Of a DNA stretch of 64,000 nucleotides, positions 19,019 to 26,476 are shown piece by piece. This DNA is from Clostridium luticellarii (GTDB lineage: Bacteria; Bacillota; Clostridia; Clostridiales; Clostridiaceae). Positions within the stretch are counted from its first letter, which is position 1. Each line of letters begins with the position of its first letter. Made by a program: the position numbers and the translations under genes. The stretch is from the NCBI RefSeq assembly GCF_002995845.1, contig NZ_PVXP01000010.1:1-64000 (forward strand), in the 5' to 3' direction. The notes beneath the pieces are model-generated. The model did not search any database and was not told the DNA's origin. It saw only the letters and a program-made list of their open reading frames with translations.

Positions 19019-19594
19019 TTATTTCAGTGCATTAACACATATTTGAGCTATCCTTTTAGCTTCTTTTTCTGTAAATTTTTTATCATTTTCTAATTCCAAA
19101 GCAAATGATAGATACCTAAATGGAATCGTAAAAGATACAACCAATACTTCCGCGGCAGTTATATTAGATTTAATTTCACCTGTTTTTATCCCCAACTCAA
19201 TACATTTTTCTGCCAAATTTAAGATACTGCTAAATCTCTCTTTAGTCAGTATTTTTAGATCCATTACAACTGAAGCATCAAATTTTGCCAGCATGGGTTC
19301 CTTGTTTGCATTCATAAATAATTTCTTTATTGTTTTATATCCGGCTTCATACATCGTGTCAGAAGAATCGATATCTGATATAAAACTATTAACTATTGCA
19401 CTCATTTCCAGGTCTACCAATTCCTGTACCAATTCTTCTTTACTATTATAATATCTGTATAAATATCCAGGTGAAACTCCTGCTTTTTCACAGATTAAAG
19501 CAATTGACACTCCTGAGTAGCCATAATCTATTATACACTCCATCACCGCTTTCTTGATATTATCCATTTTTTTAGGATCTGCAATTCTAGCCAT
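19019..19594 (-). CDS. TetR-family transcriptional regulator
   Basis: A 191-residue repressor with a standard TetR N-terminus: DYGYSGVSIALICEKAGVSPGYLYRYYNSKEELV (about 20-54) holds the helix-turn-helix. The C-terminal ligand-binding domain is all helical and unspecific in sequence. It is the first gene of the tetR-MMPL-coiled-coil unit. A 30-bp palindrome sits against its own -10 box, so it most likely represses itself and the transporter. The inducing ligand is unknown. Confidence 0.9.
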   Translation of the reverse strand: MARIADPKKMDNIKKAVMECIIDYGYSGVSIALICEKAGVSPGYLYRYYNSKEELVQELVDLEMSAIVNSFISDIDSSDTMYEAGYKTIKKLFMNANKEPMLAKFDASVVMDLKILTKERFSSILNLAEKCIELGIKTGEIKSNITAAEVLVVSFTIPFRYLSFALELENDKKFTEKEAKRIAQICVNALK

Positions 19595-19615
19595 TTCATA
19601 TCACCATCCAAAAAA

Positions 19616-19645
19616 TACAAATAAATAAACATTTATTTATTTGTA
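19616..19645. promoter_or_regulatory. TetR operator, 30-bp palindrome
   Basis: Arms 19616-19629 and 19632-19645 (TACAAATAAATAAA and its complement) are a perfect inverted repeat with a 2-bp centre. It touches the -10 box of tetR and contains the core AATAAACATTTATT shared with the site at 18986. Confidence 0.8.
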
Positions 19646-19673
19646 TTTTATATTTATTTTACTTACATGTCAA
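19645..19673 (-). promoter_or_regulatory. Promoter of tetR and the MMPL operon
   Basis: TTGACA (19668-19673) and TAAAAT (19645-19650) are 17 bp apart on the minus strand, directly next to the palindromic operator. Confidence 0.8.
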
Positions 19674-19763
19674 GATACTTTTAGTAAAATAATATTACAA
19701 ACAACAACTTTTATCTGAACGCTGCACCTTTATTATTCAAAGTGCAAAAGCAAACATCAGTTA

Positions 19764-19790
19764 TGGTATGAACTTCCTCGGTTCATACCA
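19764..19790. terminator. Hairpin after the PPOX-family gene
   Basis: A perfect 10-bp inverted repeat (19764-19773, 19781-19790) with a 7-nt loop lies 30 bp after the stop of the 19820-20221 gene. No U-run follows, so it may be a terminator without tail or an mRNA end stabiliser. Confidence 0.5.
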
Positions 19791-19819
19791 CAGATCCAGC
19801 AGTATTCTCCTGTCTGAAA

Positions 19820-20221
19820 CTAAAATTCTATCTCCTTAGAATTTTCTCCTGTTAAATCTGAAATTGTTGCTGTACCATGTTCAATATAGAATATTTTAAA
19901 AATAGGATTATCCGAAGATTTATATAATTTTTTCACAAGTTCTGATGAATTTAGTACCAGTTCTTTTTTGTCTTTATCATCGGAAAATACAACTTTTCCA
20001 CTTATTCTTCCTGTGATCATGTCCTTTGACGTGGTGCTGTATTCAATATACGGTGATTCAAGAAGCTGCTTATAAACTTTCTTTGTGCTGTTAGTACAGA
20101 AATACAGTTTGCCTTTATCCCAGGTCATGAAGCCAAAAGGTCTTACTCTAGGTCTTCCATTATCTACAGTTGCTAAAAACCCAAATCCATTCTCCTTAAA
20201 AAGTTTTATTATCTCATCCAT
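19820..20221 (-). CDS. Pyridoxamine 5'-phosphate oxidase-family flavoprotein
   Basis: A 133-residue FMN-binding split-barrel protein. GFGFLATVDNGRPRVRPFGFMTWDKGKLYFCTN is the usual start of the small PPOX-like family, and YIEYSTTSKDMITGRISGKVVF forms the second half of the barrel. Such proteins bind FMN, heme or F420; the physiological role of this one is unknown and it is unlikely to be true PdxH. It is divergent from an HxlR regulator, with a shared inverted repeat between them, an arrangement typical of redox- or electrophile-responsive pairs. Confidence 0.88.
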   Translation of the reverse strand: MDEIIKLFKENGFGFLATVDNGRPRVRPFGFMTWDKGKLYFCTNSTKKVYKQLLESPYIEYSTTSKDMITGRISGKVVFSDDKDKKELVLNSSELVKKLYKSSDNPIFKIFYIEHGTATISDLTGENSKEIEF

Positions 20222-20270
20222 TTAATTTTCCTCCTTGATTTTTTTATCTATTACAAATATAATAATATAA

Positions 20271-20298
20271 GTGTATGCTTAATATTACAAGTACGCAC
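20271..20298. promoter_or_regulatory. Inverted repeat between PPOX and HxlR genes
   Basis: GTGTATGCTT (20271-20280) and AAGTACGCAC (20289-20298) form an inverted repeat with three mismatches and an 8-bp spacer. It lies in the divergent promoter region and is the likely HxlR operator. Confidence 0.6.
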
Positions 20299-20353
20299 AT
20301 TTTTATTACATAGTCATATAATATAGACTAATGCGAAAGGATAAGGATTTAAA

Positions 20354-20740
20354 GTGAATGATAAAATTAAATTTTGCCCTGTATCTTCAACCCAAAACAT
20401 ATTAATGGGAAAATGGAAGTTACCGATTCTATGGGCTCTTCACAATAAGACAATGCGTTTTAATGAGCTCCAGAAATTGATGACCACTATTTCAAGAGGA
20501 GTACTCACACAACAATTAAGAGAACTTGAACGAGATAAGCTTGTAAACAGAAAGGTATATAGAGAGGTACCACCTAAAGTGGAATACTCTTTGACAGAAA
20601 TCGGCGTAAGCTTCATCCCTATAATGATTGAGATTATAAAATGGGGAACAGGGTATATTAAAAAGACAAAAAAATGTAATATGGATATCTGCATATTAAA
20701 TGGATTTCCCTGTGAAAAATGCTATAGAGACATTGACTGA
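20354..20740 (+). CDS. HxlR-family transcriptional regulator
   Basis: A 128-residue winged-helix regulator. CPVSSTQNILMGKWKLPILWAL and RFNELQKLMTTISRGVLTQQLRELERDKLVNRKVYREVPPKVEYSLTE are classic HxlR features. One Cys lies near the N-terminus, as in redox- or electrophile-sensing members, and further Cys occur at the C-terminus (CNMDICILNGFPCEKC). It is divergent from the PPOX-family flavoprotein and probably controls that gene and itself through the repeat at 20271-20298. Confidence 0.92.
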   Translation: MNDKIKFCPVSSTQNILMGKWKLPILWALHNKTMRFNELQKLMTTISRGVLTQQLRELERDKLVNRKVYREVPPKVEYSLTEIGVSFIPIMIEIIKWGTGYIKKTKKCNMDICILNGFPCEKCYRDID

Positions 20741-20792
20741 ATAGATCCTTTCGGTAACTCTCTTTATGCACCATGAATGTCTTCGGCAGCTT

Positions 20793-21263
20793 TTAATCTT
20801 TAAAATATTTCATGCTGGTTTTCTTGAATTCACAGATGCTGTACAATATGCTGTAGTTGTCGATATGACTTAACTCTGATATCTTTTGTACTATATCTTC
20901 ACATACATTTTTTGTCTGTCCATGAATCATTGTAAAAATATTATAGAACCAGTTGTCATATACAGGCCTCCTGCAGCAATGACTCACCTCCTTGAATCCC
21001 ACCATAATATCTGTTACTTTTTTAATATTTTCCTCTGGTACCTTCCAGACCACCATGGCATTTGCCTTAAACCCAGCATTCCTGTGATTTAAAATTGCAC
21101 CAAATCTCCGCATAATTCCAATTTGTAAAAATTCCCTAACTCTATTCAACAGCTGCTGCTCTGAAATTCCAAGTTCATCTGCCATTTTCTTATATGGCTC
21201 TGATACAACAGGCATATCTTCCTGAAGCCTGCAAATAATACTTATGTCTAACGGGCTCAGCAT
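20793..21263 (-). CDS. ahbB: Siroheme decarboxylase beta subunit-like (AhbB)
   Basis: A 156-residue member of the Lrp/AsnC-like siroheme decarboxylase family. With its partner it would convert siroheme to 12,18-didecarboxysiroheme in the alternative heme (ahb) pathway. A winged-helix-like N-terminus (about 1-60) is followed by the RAM-type domain. SHCCRRPVYDNWFYNIFTMIHG (about 98-119) holds the conserved His and Arg of AhbB. The residue after SHC is Cys; as I recall many homologues have Tyr there. It lies 6 bp after ahbA and ends the cluster nirJ1-nirJ2-ahbA-ahbB. Confidence 0.85.
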   Translation of the reverse strand: MLSPLDISIICRLQEDMPVVSEPYKKMADELGISEQQLLNRVREFLQIGIMRRFGAILNHRNAGFKANAMVVWKVPEENIKKVTDIMVGFKEVSHCCRRPVYDNWFYNIFTMIHGQTKNVCEDIVQKISELSHIDNYSILYSICEFKKTSMKYFKD

Positions 21264-21269
21264 ATTTTA

Positions 21270-21722
21270 TCACTCCTTCATGGAAAAAACAGCATTGATT
21301 TTAAACACATCCACTGCAGGCAGTTCCAATATATTCTCAATCCCCATATTGATTTTAATGTCTTTCAGAAATTTTTTAATTTTATCCTGTGATGCTGCCG
21401 TAACTGTAAACCAGATATTGTACTCATTATTTCTTTGATAATTATGAGTTACTCCCTTGTAGCTGCTTATGAATTCTGCCACTTCATGAATTCTATGTTC
21501 CGGCACCTCTACAGCACACAAAAGGCTTGTATATCCCAGTTTATTCGAATTGAATATGCCGCCTATTCTCCGTATATATCCCTGTTTCTTAAGCCTGTTG
21601 ACTGTATTTATAACCTTTTGTTCAGTCATATTGAGTTTGTCGGCAATCTTCAAAAAAGGCTTTGAATCCAATGAAAATTCCGTTTGTATCAAATTAAGTA
21701 TTTCTCTGCTTTCTCTATCCAT
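21270..21722 (-). CDS. ahbA: Siroheme decarboxylase alpha subunit-like (AhbA)
   Basis: A 150-residue Lrp/AsnC-like protein, the partner of AhbB. I chose ATG 21722, which overlaps the end of nirJ2 by 8 bp; the longer open frame upstream lies inside nirJ2. The N-terminus (DRESREILNLIQTEF) is a winged helix, and GVTHNYQRNNEYNIWFTVTA (about 91-110) carries the His and Arg expected at the siroheme site. The function is inferred from the family and from the adjacent pair of NirJ-like radical SAM enzymes. Confidence 0.85.
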   Translation of the reverse strand: MDRESREILNLIQTEFSLDSKPFLKIADKLNMTEQKVINTVNRLKKQGYIRRIGGIFNSNKLGYTSLLCAVEVPEHRIHEVAEFISSYKGVTHNYQRNNEYNIWFTVTAASQDKIKKFLKDIKINMGIENILELPAVDVFKINAVFSMKE

Positions 21723-22728
21723 TATTAAATGTCTCCCTTTTATTTCCAGAACACAGGCACCAGTAATCTTCCGACATTGGATCTCCATTGTTATAAAAAG
21801 CTGCACGAGCTCTGCAGCCTCCGCAGGTTTTTTTATAATTGCAGGCTCCACATTTACCCCTGTAATTTGAAGTTCTCAATTTATTCAGCAGAGAACTATT
21901 CCTCCATATTTCGCCAAAAGGAGTTTCTCTTACATTTCCTATGGAAGAATCCAAATAGGCGCAGGGCCGCACATTTCCTTCAGGATCTATGATACAATAG
22001 AAAGTGCCGGCCAAGCATCCCTTTTTAAATCTTGTTTTTATATTATTTTGCAGAGCAATTCTCGTGAACTGAGGTGCACAAGTGGGTTTCAGTTCTATAG
22101 ATACTTCCTTTTGTTTTATCATTATATCCTTTAGAACTCCTTCATAATCTTCTCTATTAAGCCCCTCATCTTTTATGTATATTCCCCTTCCTGCAGGTAC
22201 CAGGAAAAATATATGATGAGCTGCAGCTCCCATATTCACCGCAAAGTCCGTTATATCTGATATTTCATTTTTATTCCAATTCATTACAGTAGTATGTATT
22301 TGAAACGACAGATCCACTTTTCTGCAATTTTTCATGCCTTCAACAGCTTTATTCCAGCCTCCATCATAATTTCTGAAATCATCGTGTCTTTTAGGATTTA
22401 AACTGTCCAAACTAATTCCCACTCTCCTAACTTCTGAATTCTTTAACCTTTCAGCCACTTCTAAGGTTATAAGTGTACCATTAGTTCCAAGTACTGGTCT
22501 GAGTCCAATTTCTGATGCATACTTTATCAATTCATAAATATCTTCACGCATAAGCGGCTCACCACCGGAAAAAATCATTATCTTGAAACCAGCTTTTACT
22601 ATTTCATCCATCAGTGCTTTTGCCTCTTCAGTATTTAATTCTTTTTCAGCCTCCCTGCCAGAATCTCTATAACAATGTTTACAATACATATTGCACTTAT
22701 TGGTAGTATTCCAGGATATAATCATCAA
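21715..22728 (-). CDS. nirJ2: Radical SAM heme-synthesis protein NirJ2 (AhbD-like)
   Basis: A 337-residue radical SAM protein. The [4Fe-4S]/SAM cluster ligands are C12, C16 and C19 (KCNMYCKHCY). A C-terminal Cys-rich SPASM-type region (CGACNYKKTCGGCRARA, and a later YWC) would hold an auxiliary cluster. Firmicute NirJ2 proteins are close to AhbD, which oxidatively decarboxylates iron-coproporphyrin III to heme. It is in one operon with nirJ1 and the siroheme decarboxylase genes. Heme d1 synthesis was the original guess for this name, but without other nir genes heme b is likelier. Confidence 0.85.
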   Translation of the reverse strand: MMIISWNTTNKCNMYCKHCYRDSGREAEKELNTEEAKALMDEIVKAGFKIMIFSGGEPLMREDIYELIKYASEIGLRPVLGTNGTLITLEVAERLKNSEVRRVGISLDSLNPKRHDDFRNYDGGWNKAVEGMKNCRKVDLSFQIHTTVMNWNKNEISDITDFAVNMGAAAHHIFFLVPAGRGIYIKDEGLNREDYEGVLKDIMIKQKEVSIELKPTCAPQFTRIALQNNIKTRFKKGCLAGTFYCIIDPEGNVRPCAYLDSSIGNVRETPFGEIWRNSSLLNKLRTSNYRGKCGACNYKKTCGGCRARAAFYNNGDPMSEDYWCLCSGNKRETFNNG

Positions 22729-22802
22729 ATATTCCTCTCCTCAAATAATTTTAGTTGGTCTCATAAGGACAAAACAAATCATGTCAGCTGCATCGATATA
22801 CA

Positions 22803-23987
22803 TCAGATCAACCCAGCGAATTCACCGACTCCTATTTCTTTATTTGTCAGATAGCAAGCTGGATCCGATGCCCAGAAATCTCCCGTTACTGCCTTGGCCC
22901 TTGCTCTAAAATTTCCATTACAAATATCAAGCCATTTACAACTGCTGCATCTTCCCTTTAATAAACTTTTTCTATTCTTTAATCCACTGATAATGGGATT
23001 TGAAGTATCGGACCAGATATCACCAAAGCTTCTCTCTTTTACATTTCCAAAAGTATATTGAGTTGTAAACTGATCCGGATGAACATCTCCCTTGTAATCC
23101 ACATTGGCAATGGCTATTCCCGAACGATTTCCACCATTTAATTTCATCAATTCAAACATATTTTCTGACAGTTTCTTGTATTTTTTCCTGGCTTTCAAAT
23201 ACAGATAAACTGAATCCGCATGATTGTCTACTGTAAGTACTTCTACTTTATCTCCAAATTCCATGGCCTTTTCCATAATCAGATTCATAGCTTCCCTGGC
23301 TTCATCATGAGTTATATCCTCATCCACCATAAAACTTCCTCTGCCGGAATAAACCAGATGATAGAAACAAACCCGATTTATTTTTTCTTCTTCAACAAGA
23401 TTAAATATATCTTTTAGCTGACCATAATTATGCTTATTTATGGTAAATCTCAATCCTACCTTCTGACCTGCTTCTCTGCAATTTCTTATTCCCATAAGTG
23501 CATTGCAAAAAGAGCCTTTAGTTCCCCTAAACTTATCATGATTTTCACCCATTCCATCTAAACTTATACCCACATATCCCACACCACATTTTTTGAGTGT
23601 GTCTGCAGTATTCCTGTCAATAAGAGTGCCATTGGTGGAAATCGTACTTCTTATATTGTGTTGTTTGGCATATTCAATTAATTCAAATAGATCTTTACGA
23701 AGAAGCGGCTCTCCTCCTGAGAATATTATTACCGGCACTTTAAATTCCTGTAAATCATCGATGAAATCTTTTGCCTCTTTGGTATTAAGTTCTCCCGGAT
23801 ATATCCTGCTGTCGGAGTCTGCATAACAGTGTCTGCACTTTAAATTACAGGTTCTGGTGCAATTCCAGACGACTACAGGTCCATGCCCTGGGATGACTCC
23901 ATTCTTCTGCCGGCTGGCTCCACGGACATACCTCAGTTCATCTCCAAAATTCTTATTCCCACATAATAATTTTGATATCCCTATCAT
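22803..23987 (-). CDS. nirJ1: Radical SAM heme-synthesis protein NirJ1 (AhbC-like)
   Basis: A 394-residue radical SAM protein and the first gene of the cluster. Ligands are C47, C51 and C54 (CNLKCRHC), followed by the GGEP motif. The C-terminal CSSCKWLDICNGNFRARA and a late Cys in DPACY fit an auxiliary cluster. The AhbC role is removal of two acetate side chains from didecarboxysiroheme to give iron-coproporphyrin III. It ends 74 bp before nirJ2. The start is likely the ATG at 23987 with AAGGAG upstream. Confidence 0.85.
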   Translation of the reverse strand: MIGISKLLCGNKNFGDELRYVRGASRQKNGVIPGHGPVVVWNCTRTCNLKCRHCYADSDSRIYPGELNTKEAKDFIDDLQEFKVPVIIFSGGEPLLRKDLFELIEYAKQHNIRSTISTNGTLIDRNTADTLKKCGVGYVGISLDGMGENHDKFRGTKGSFCNALMGIRNCREAGQKVGLRFTINKHNYGQLKDIFNLVEEEKINRVCFYHLVYSGRGSFMVDEDITHDEAREAMNLIMEKAMEFGDKVEVLTVDNHADSVYLYLKARKKYKKLSENMFELMKLNGGNRSGIAIANVDYKGDVHPDQFTTQYTFGNVKERSFGDIWSDTSNPIISGLKNRKSLLKGRCSSCKWLDICNGNFRARAKAVTGDFWASDPACYLTNKEIGVGEFAGLI

Positions 23988-24188
23988 ACATAATCAAACT
24001 CCTTGTTCATACATAAAACTTAGCAATATTATTATTATGAGTAATAATATGGATAAAAATACATTAAATGATCTCAATATTAACTGAACTTCACAATATT
24101 TATCATAAACTTAACATAAATATGCAATCAGAAATTAACTATAAGAAATATTATTATATTAGGAAGATAAAAATAGAGGAGTGATAAC

Positions 24189-25334
24189 GTGAAGGTAGCT
24201 ATTTTTACAGATACTTTTTTACCACAGATAAATGGAGTTACCAATACTCTAAGCAAACTTGCAGAATATTATGAAGCAAATAATATTAAATATTTAATAT
24301 TTGCACCTGATAATGATGTAGAGAAAAACGGTAACTGCAATATCCAAAGGTTTTTCAGTATAAAGTTTTTTCTCTATCCGGAATGCAGAATAGCTTTCCC
24401 CAACACCTTTAGATTAAGTACTTTACTATCTGATTTCAAACCAGATATAATACAGCTCATGACTGAATTTAATATGGGGTTGGCAGGATTAAAGTATGGA
24501 AAAAAGCACGGAATACCTACTGTATCCAATTATACAACTAATTTTTGTCAGTATTTAAATTATTATAATTTGGACTTTTTAAACAATTACATATGGACTT
24601 ATTTAAGATGGTTTCACAATCAGAATGATCTAACCTTATGTCCATCGGAGGAAATAAAAGATTATCTTAAAAATAAGGGAATATCAAATACAGATATTTT
24701 TTCAAGAGGTATAGATTCTGAAAAATTTAATCCTGAATTGAGAAGCGAGGATTTAAGAAGACAGCTTGGTATCAATAATAAATTGGTATTTTTATATGTA
24801 GGCAGGGTTTCACCAGAAAAAGATTTGGATATTTTAATTGATGCCTATAGAGAAGTCTATAATAAATATGGAGACAAGATAGCTCTTGTTGTAACAGGAG
24901 AAGGGCCATACCTGGATAAATGTAAAAATGATTTTCCAAAAGGCACCATATTCACGGGATTTAAGAAGGGAAAAGAACTGGCACAGATTTATGCGTCCAG
25001 TGATATATTTGTATTTCCTTCTTCAACAGAGACTTTTGGAAATGTGGTACTTGAGGCCATGGCCTCCGGTGTTCCAGTTATAGGTGCTGATGCCGGAGGA
25101 GTTAAAAATACTATCAAACACAAAATTAACGGTCTTAAATTCAAGGCAAGACATGTGAATGAACTAATCGATCTAATGGTAGAGTTAATTGAGGATGAAG
25201 ACTTAAGAAACACATTGAGCATAAATGCCAGAAATACTGGACTGAGAAGATCCTGGAACAAGGTATTTAATGGCCTTATGGATACTTATAATGACATTCT
25301 GCTTAATAAAAAGAATAGTGATATAAGTGCTTGA
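24189..25334 (+). CDS. GT4-family glycosyltransferase
   Basis: A 381-residue retaining glycosyltransferase of the GT4 family with two Rossmann-like domains. IFTDTFLPQINGVTNTLSKLA at the N-terminus matches the MgtA/PimB-like branch that moves mannose or glucose to lipid acceptors. The C-terminal donor site has YVGRVSPEKDLDIL (about 200) and the E-x7-E element in STETFGNVVLEAMASG (about 279-294). It is a peripheral cytoplasmic-face enzyme, likely making a membrane glycolipid. It starts with GTG after GAGGAG and stands alone. Confidence 0.88.
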   Translation: MKVAIFTDTFLPQINGVTNTLSKLAEYYEANNIKYLIFAPDNDVEKNGNCNIQRFFSIKFFLYPECRIAFPNTFRLSTLLSDFKPDIIQLMTEFNMGLAGLKYGKKHGIPTVSNYTTNFCQYLNYYNLDFLNNYIWTYLRWFHNQNDLTLCPSEEIKDYLKNKGISNTDIFSRGIDSEKFNPELRSEDLRRQLGINNKLVFLYVGRVSPEKDLDILIDAYREVYNKYGDKIALVVTGEGPYLDKCKNDFPKGTIFTGFKKGKELAQIYASSDIFVFPSSTETFGNVVLEAMASGVPVIGADAGGVKNTIKHKINGLKFKARHVNELIDLMVELIEDEDLRNTLSINARNTGLRRSWNKVFNGLMDTYNDILLNKKNSDISA

Positions 25335-25568
25335 TTATATTATAAAATGGTGTACCCCTATAATTAAGGGGGCTTTGTAGTCTTAATGATTAATACTTTC
25401 ATACATATAAAACAATTTATTACTTTAGATTCAACTGATCCAATCTTCTAATATTCTCCACTGATATACAAATTACAGCAATACCAACAATTAAAACACA
25501 TGATATAATAAACTAGTAATTTACACAAAAATTACAATCGAAATTTACGAATCAAGGAGGAGTCTGCA

Positions 25569-26393
25569 TTGAAATACAAGATTGGTGAAGTTTCAAGAAT
25601 ACTTAATATACCTATTGATACGATTCGCTATTTAGAGAAAAAGAATATTGTAAATCCAAGTAAAGATAGTAATAACTATCGATTTTATGAAGCCTGGGAC
25701 ATTAATTTTTTAACTGAGTATAAAAAGTTTAGAAGTTTCGATTTTTCAGTTCCTGAAGTTGAAGAAATTCTACACTCGGATAATCTGGAAAACTTTATAG
25801 GAAGAATCAGTAAAAGGCAGAAATATTTCGAAGATAAATTAAAATATTATACATTCTTAAAGCAAAAAAATCAAAAGTATTTAGATTCTTTAAATAACAT
25901 CAAAAAAAATCTTTGGAAATGTTCCTTTACCGAATGTCCCAGCATTTATTATTTTATACATAGATTTAATTATAAATATGCAGGAAAGGAAAAATTTGAC
26001 GGTCTTTTCGAAACTTGGCTAAACTATTTTCCATTTATAGATACAATAGTTGAAATGCAGCTTGACGCAGTCATGAACAGGGATACCAACAATAATTATG
26101 AATGGGGATTTTCCATAAAGAAAAAGTATGCGGATGCATTTAATATCCCATTAAATAGTGATAAGGTTAACCATGTTAAAAGTACGCAAAGTGTTTATAC
26201 TGTAATCTGTGCCGGTGAAAAAGGAAGTTTCTCATTAAAGCTGTTAAATAAAGCTCTTGAATTTATTGAAGATAATGGCTGTGAGCTTGCAGGAAATGTT
26301 ATAGGCAATCTTCTTGCCCGTGTACATGAACCAAATGGATACTTCAGGTATATTGAGGTTTGGCTGCCAGTAAAAAAAATTGATAAATTTTAA
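25569..26393 (+). CDS. MerR-family regulator with effector-binding domain
   Basis: A 274-residue regulator. The N-terminal MerR helix-turn-helix reads KIGEVSRILNIPIDTIRYLEKKNIVNPSKDSNNYRFYEAWD (about 3-43), then comes a coiled-coil dimerisation helix (about 70-120), and the C-terminal half resembles a GyrI-like multidrug-binding domain. It begins with TTG after an AGGAGG site. It sits directly upstream of the flavin oxidoreductase gene, whose promoter has the 19-bp spacer and dyad typical of MerR activation, so it most likely senses the substrate or an electrophile and turns that gene on. Confidence 0.9.
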   Translation: MKYKIGEVSRILNIPIDTIRYLEKKNIVNPSKDSNNYRFYEAWDINFLTEYKKFRSFDFSVPEVEEILHSDNLENFIGRISKRQKYFEDKLKYYTFLKQKNQKYLDSLNNIKKNLWKCSFTECPSIYYFIHRFNYKYAGKEKFDGLFETWLNYFPFIDTIVEMQLDAVMNRDTNNNYEWGFSIKKKYADAFNIPLNSDKVNHVKSTQSVYTVICAGEKGSFSLKLLNKALEFIEDNGCELAGNVIGNLLARVHEPNGYFRYIEVWLPVKKIDKF

Positions 26394-26402
26394 ACAAACA
26401 TA

Positions 26403-26433
26403 TTGACTCTGTAGTTCATACAGGGTTTATATT
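26403..26433 (+). promoter_or_regulatory. MerR-type promoter of the flavin oxidoreductase gene
   Basis: TTGACT (26403-26408) and TATATT (26428-26433) are 19 bp apart. The spacer holds an inverted repeat (ACTCTGTA with TACAGGGT), the hallmark of promoters remodelled by MerR proteins. Confidence 0.85.
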
Positions 26434-26476
26434 TTATATGTAAACGAAATCTAAAATAAAATATGGAGGGTTTAAT

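Noticed and set aside
24026-24050. AT-only inverted repeat in the nirJ1/glycosyltransferase intergenic region
   Set aside because: ATATTATTA-type arms arise by chance in such AT-rich DNA; no further support as an operator.
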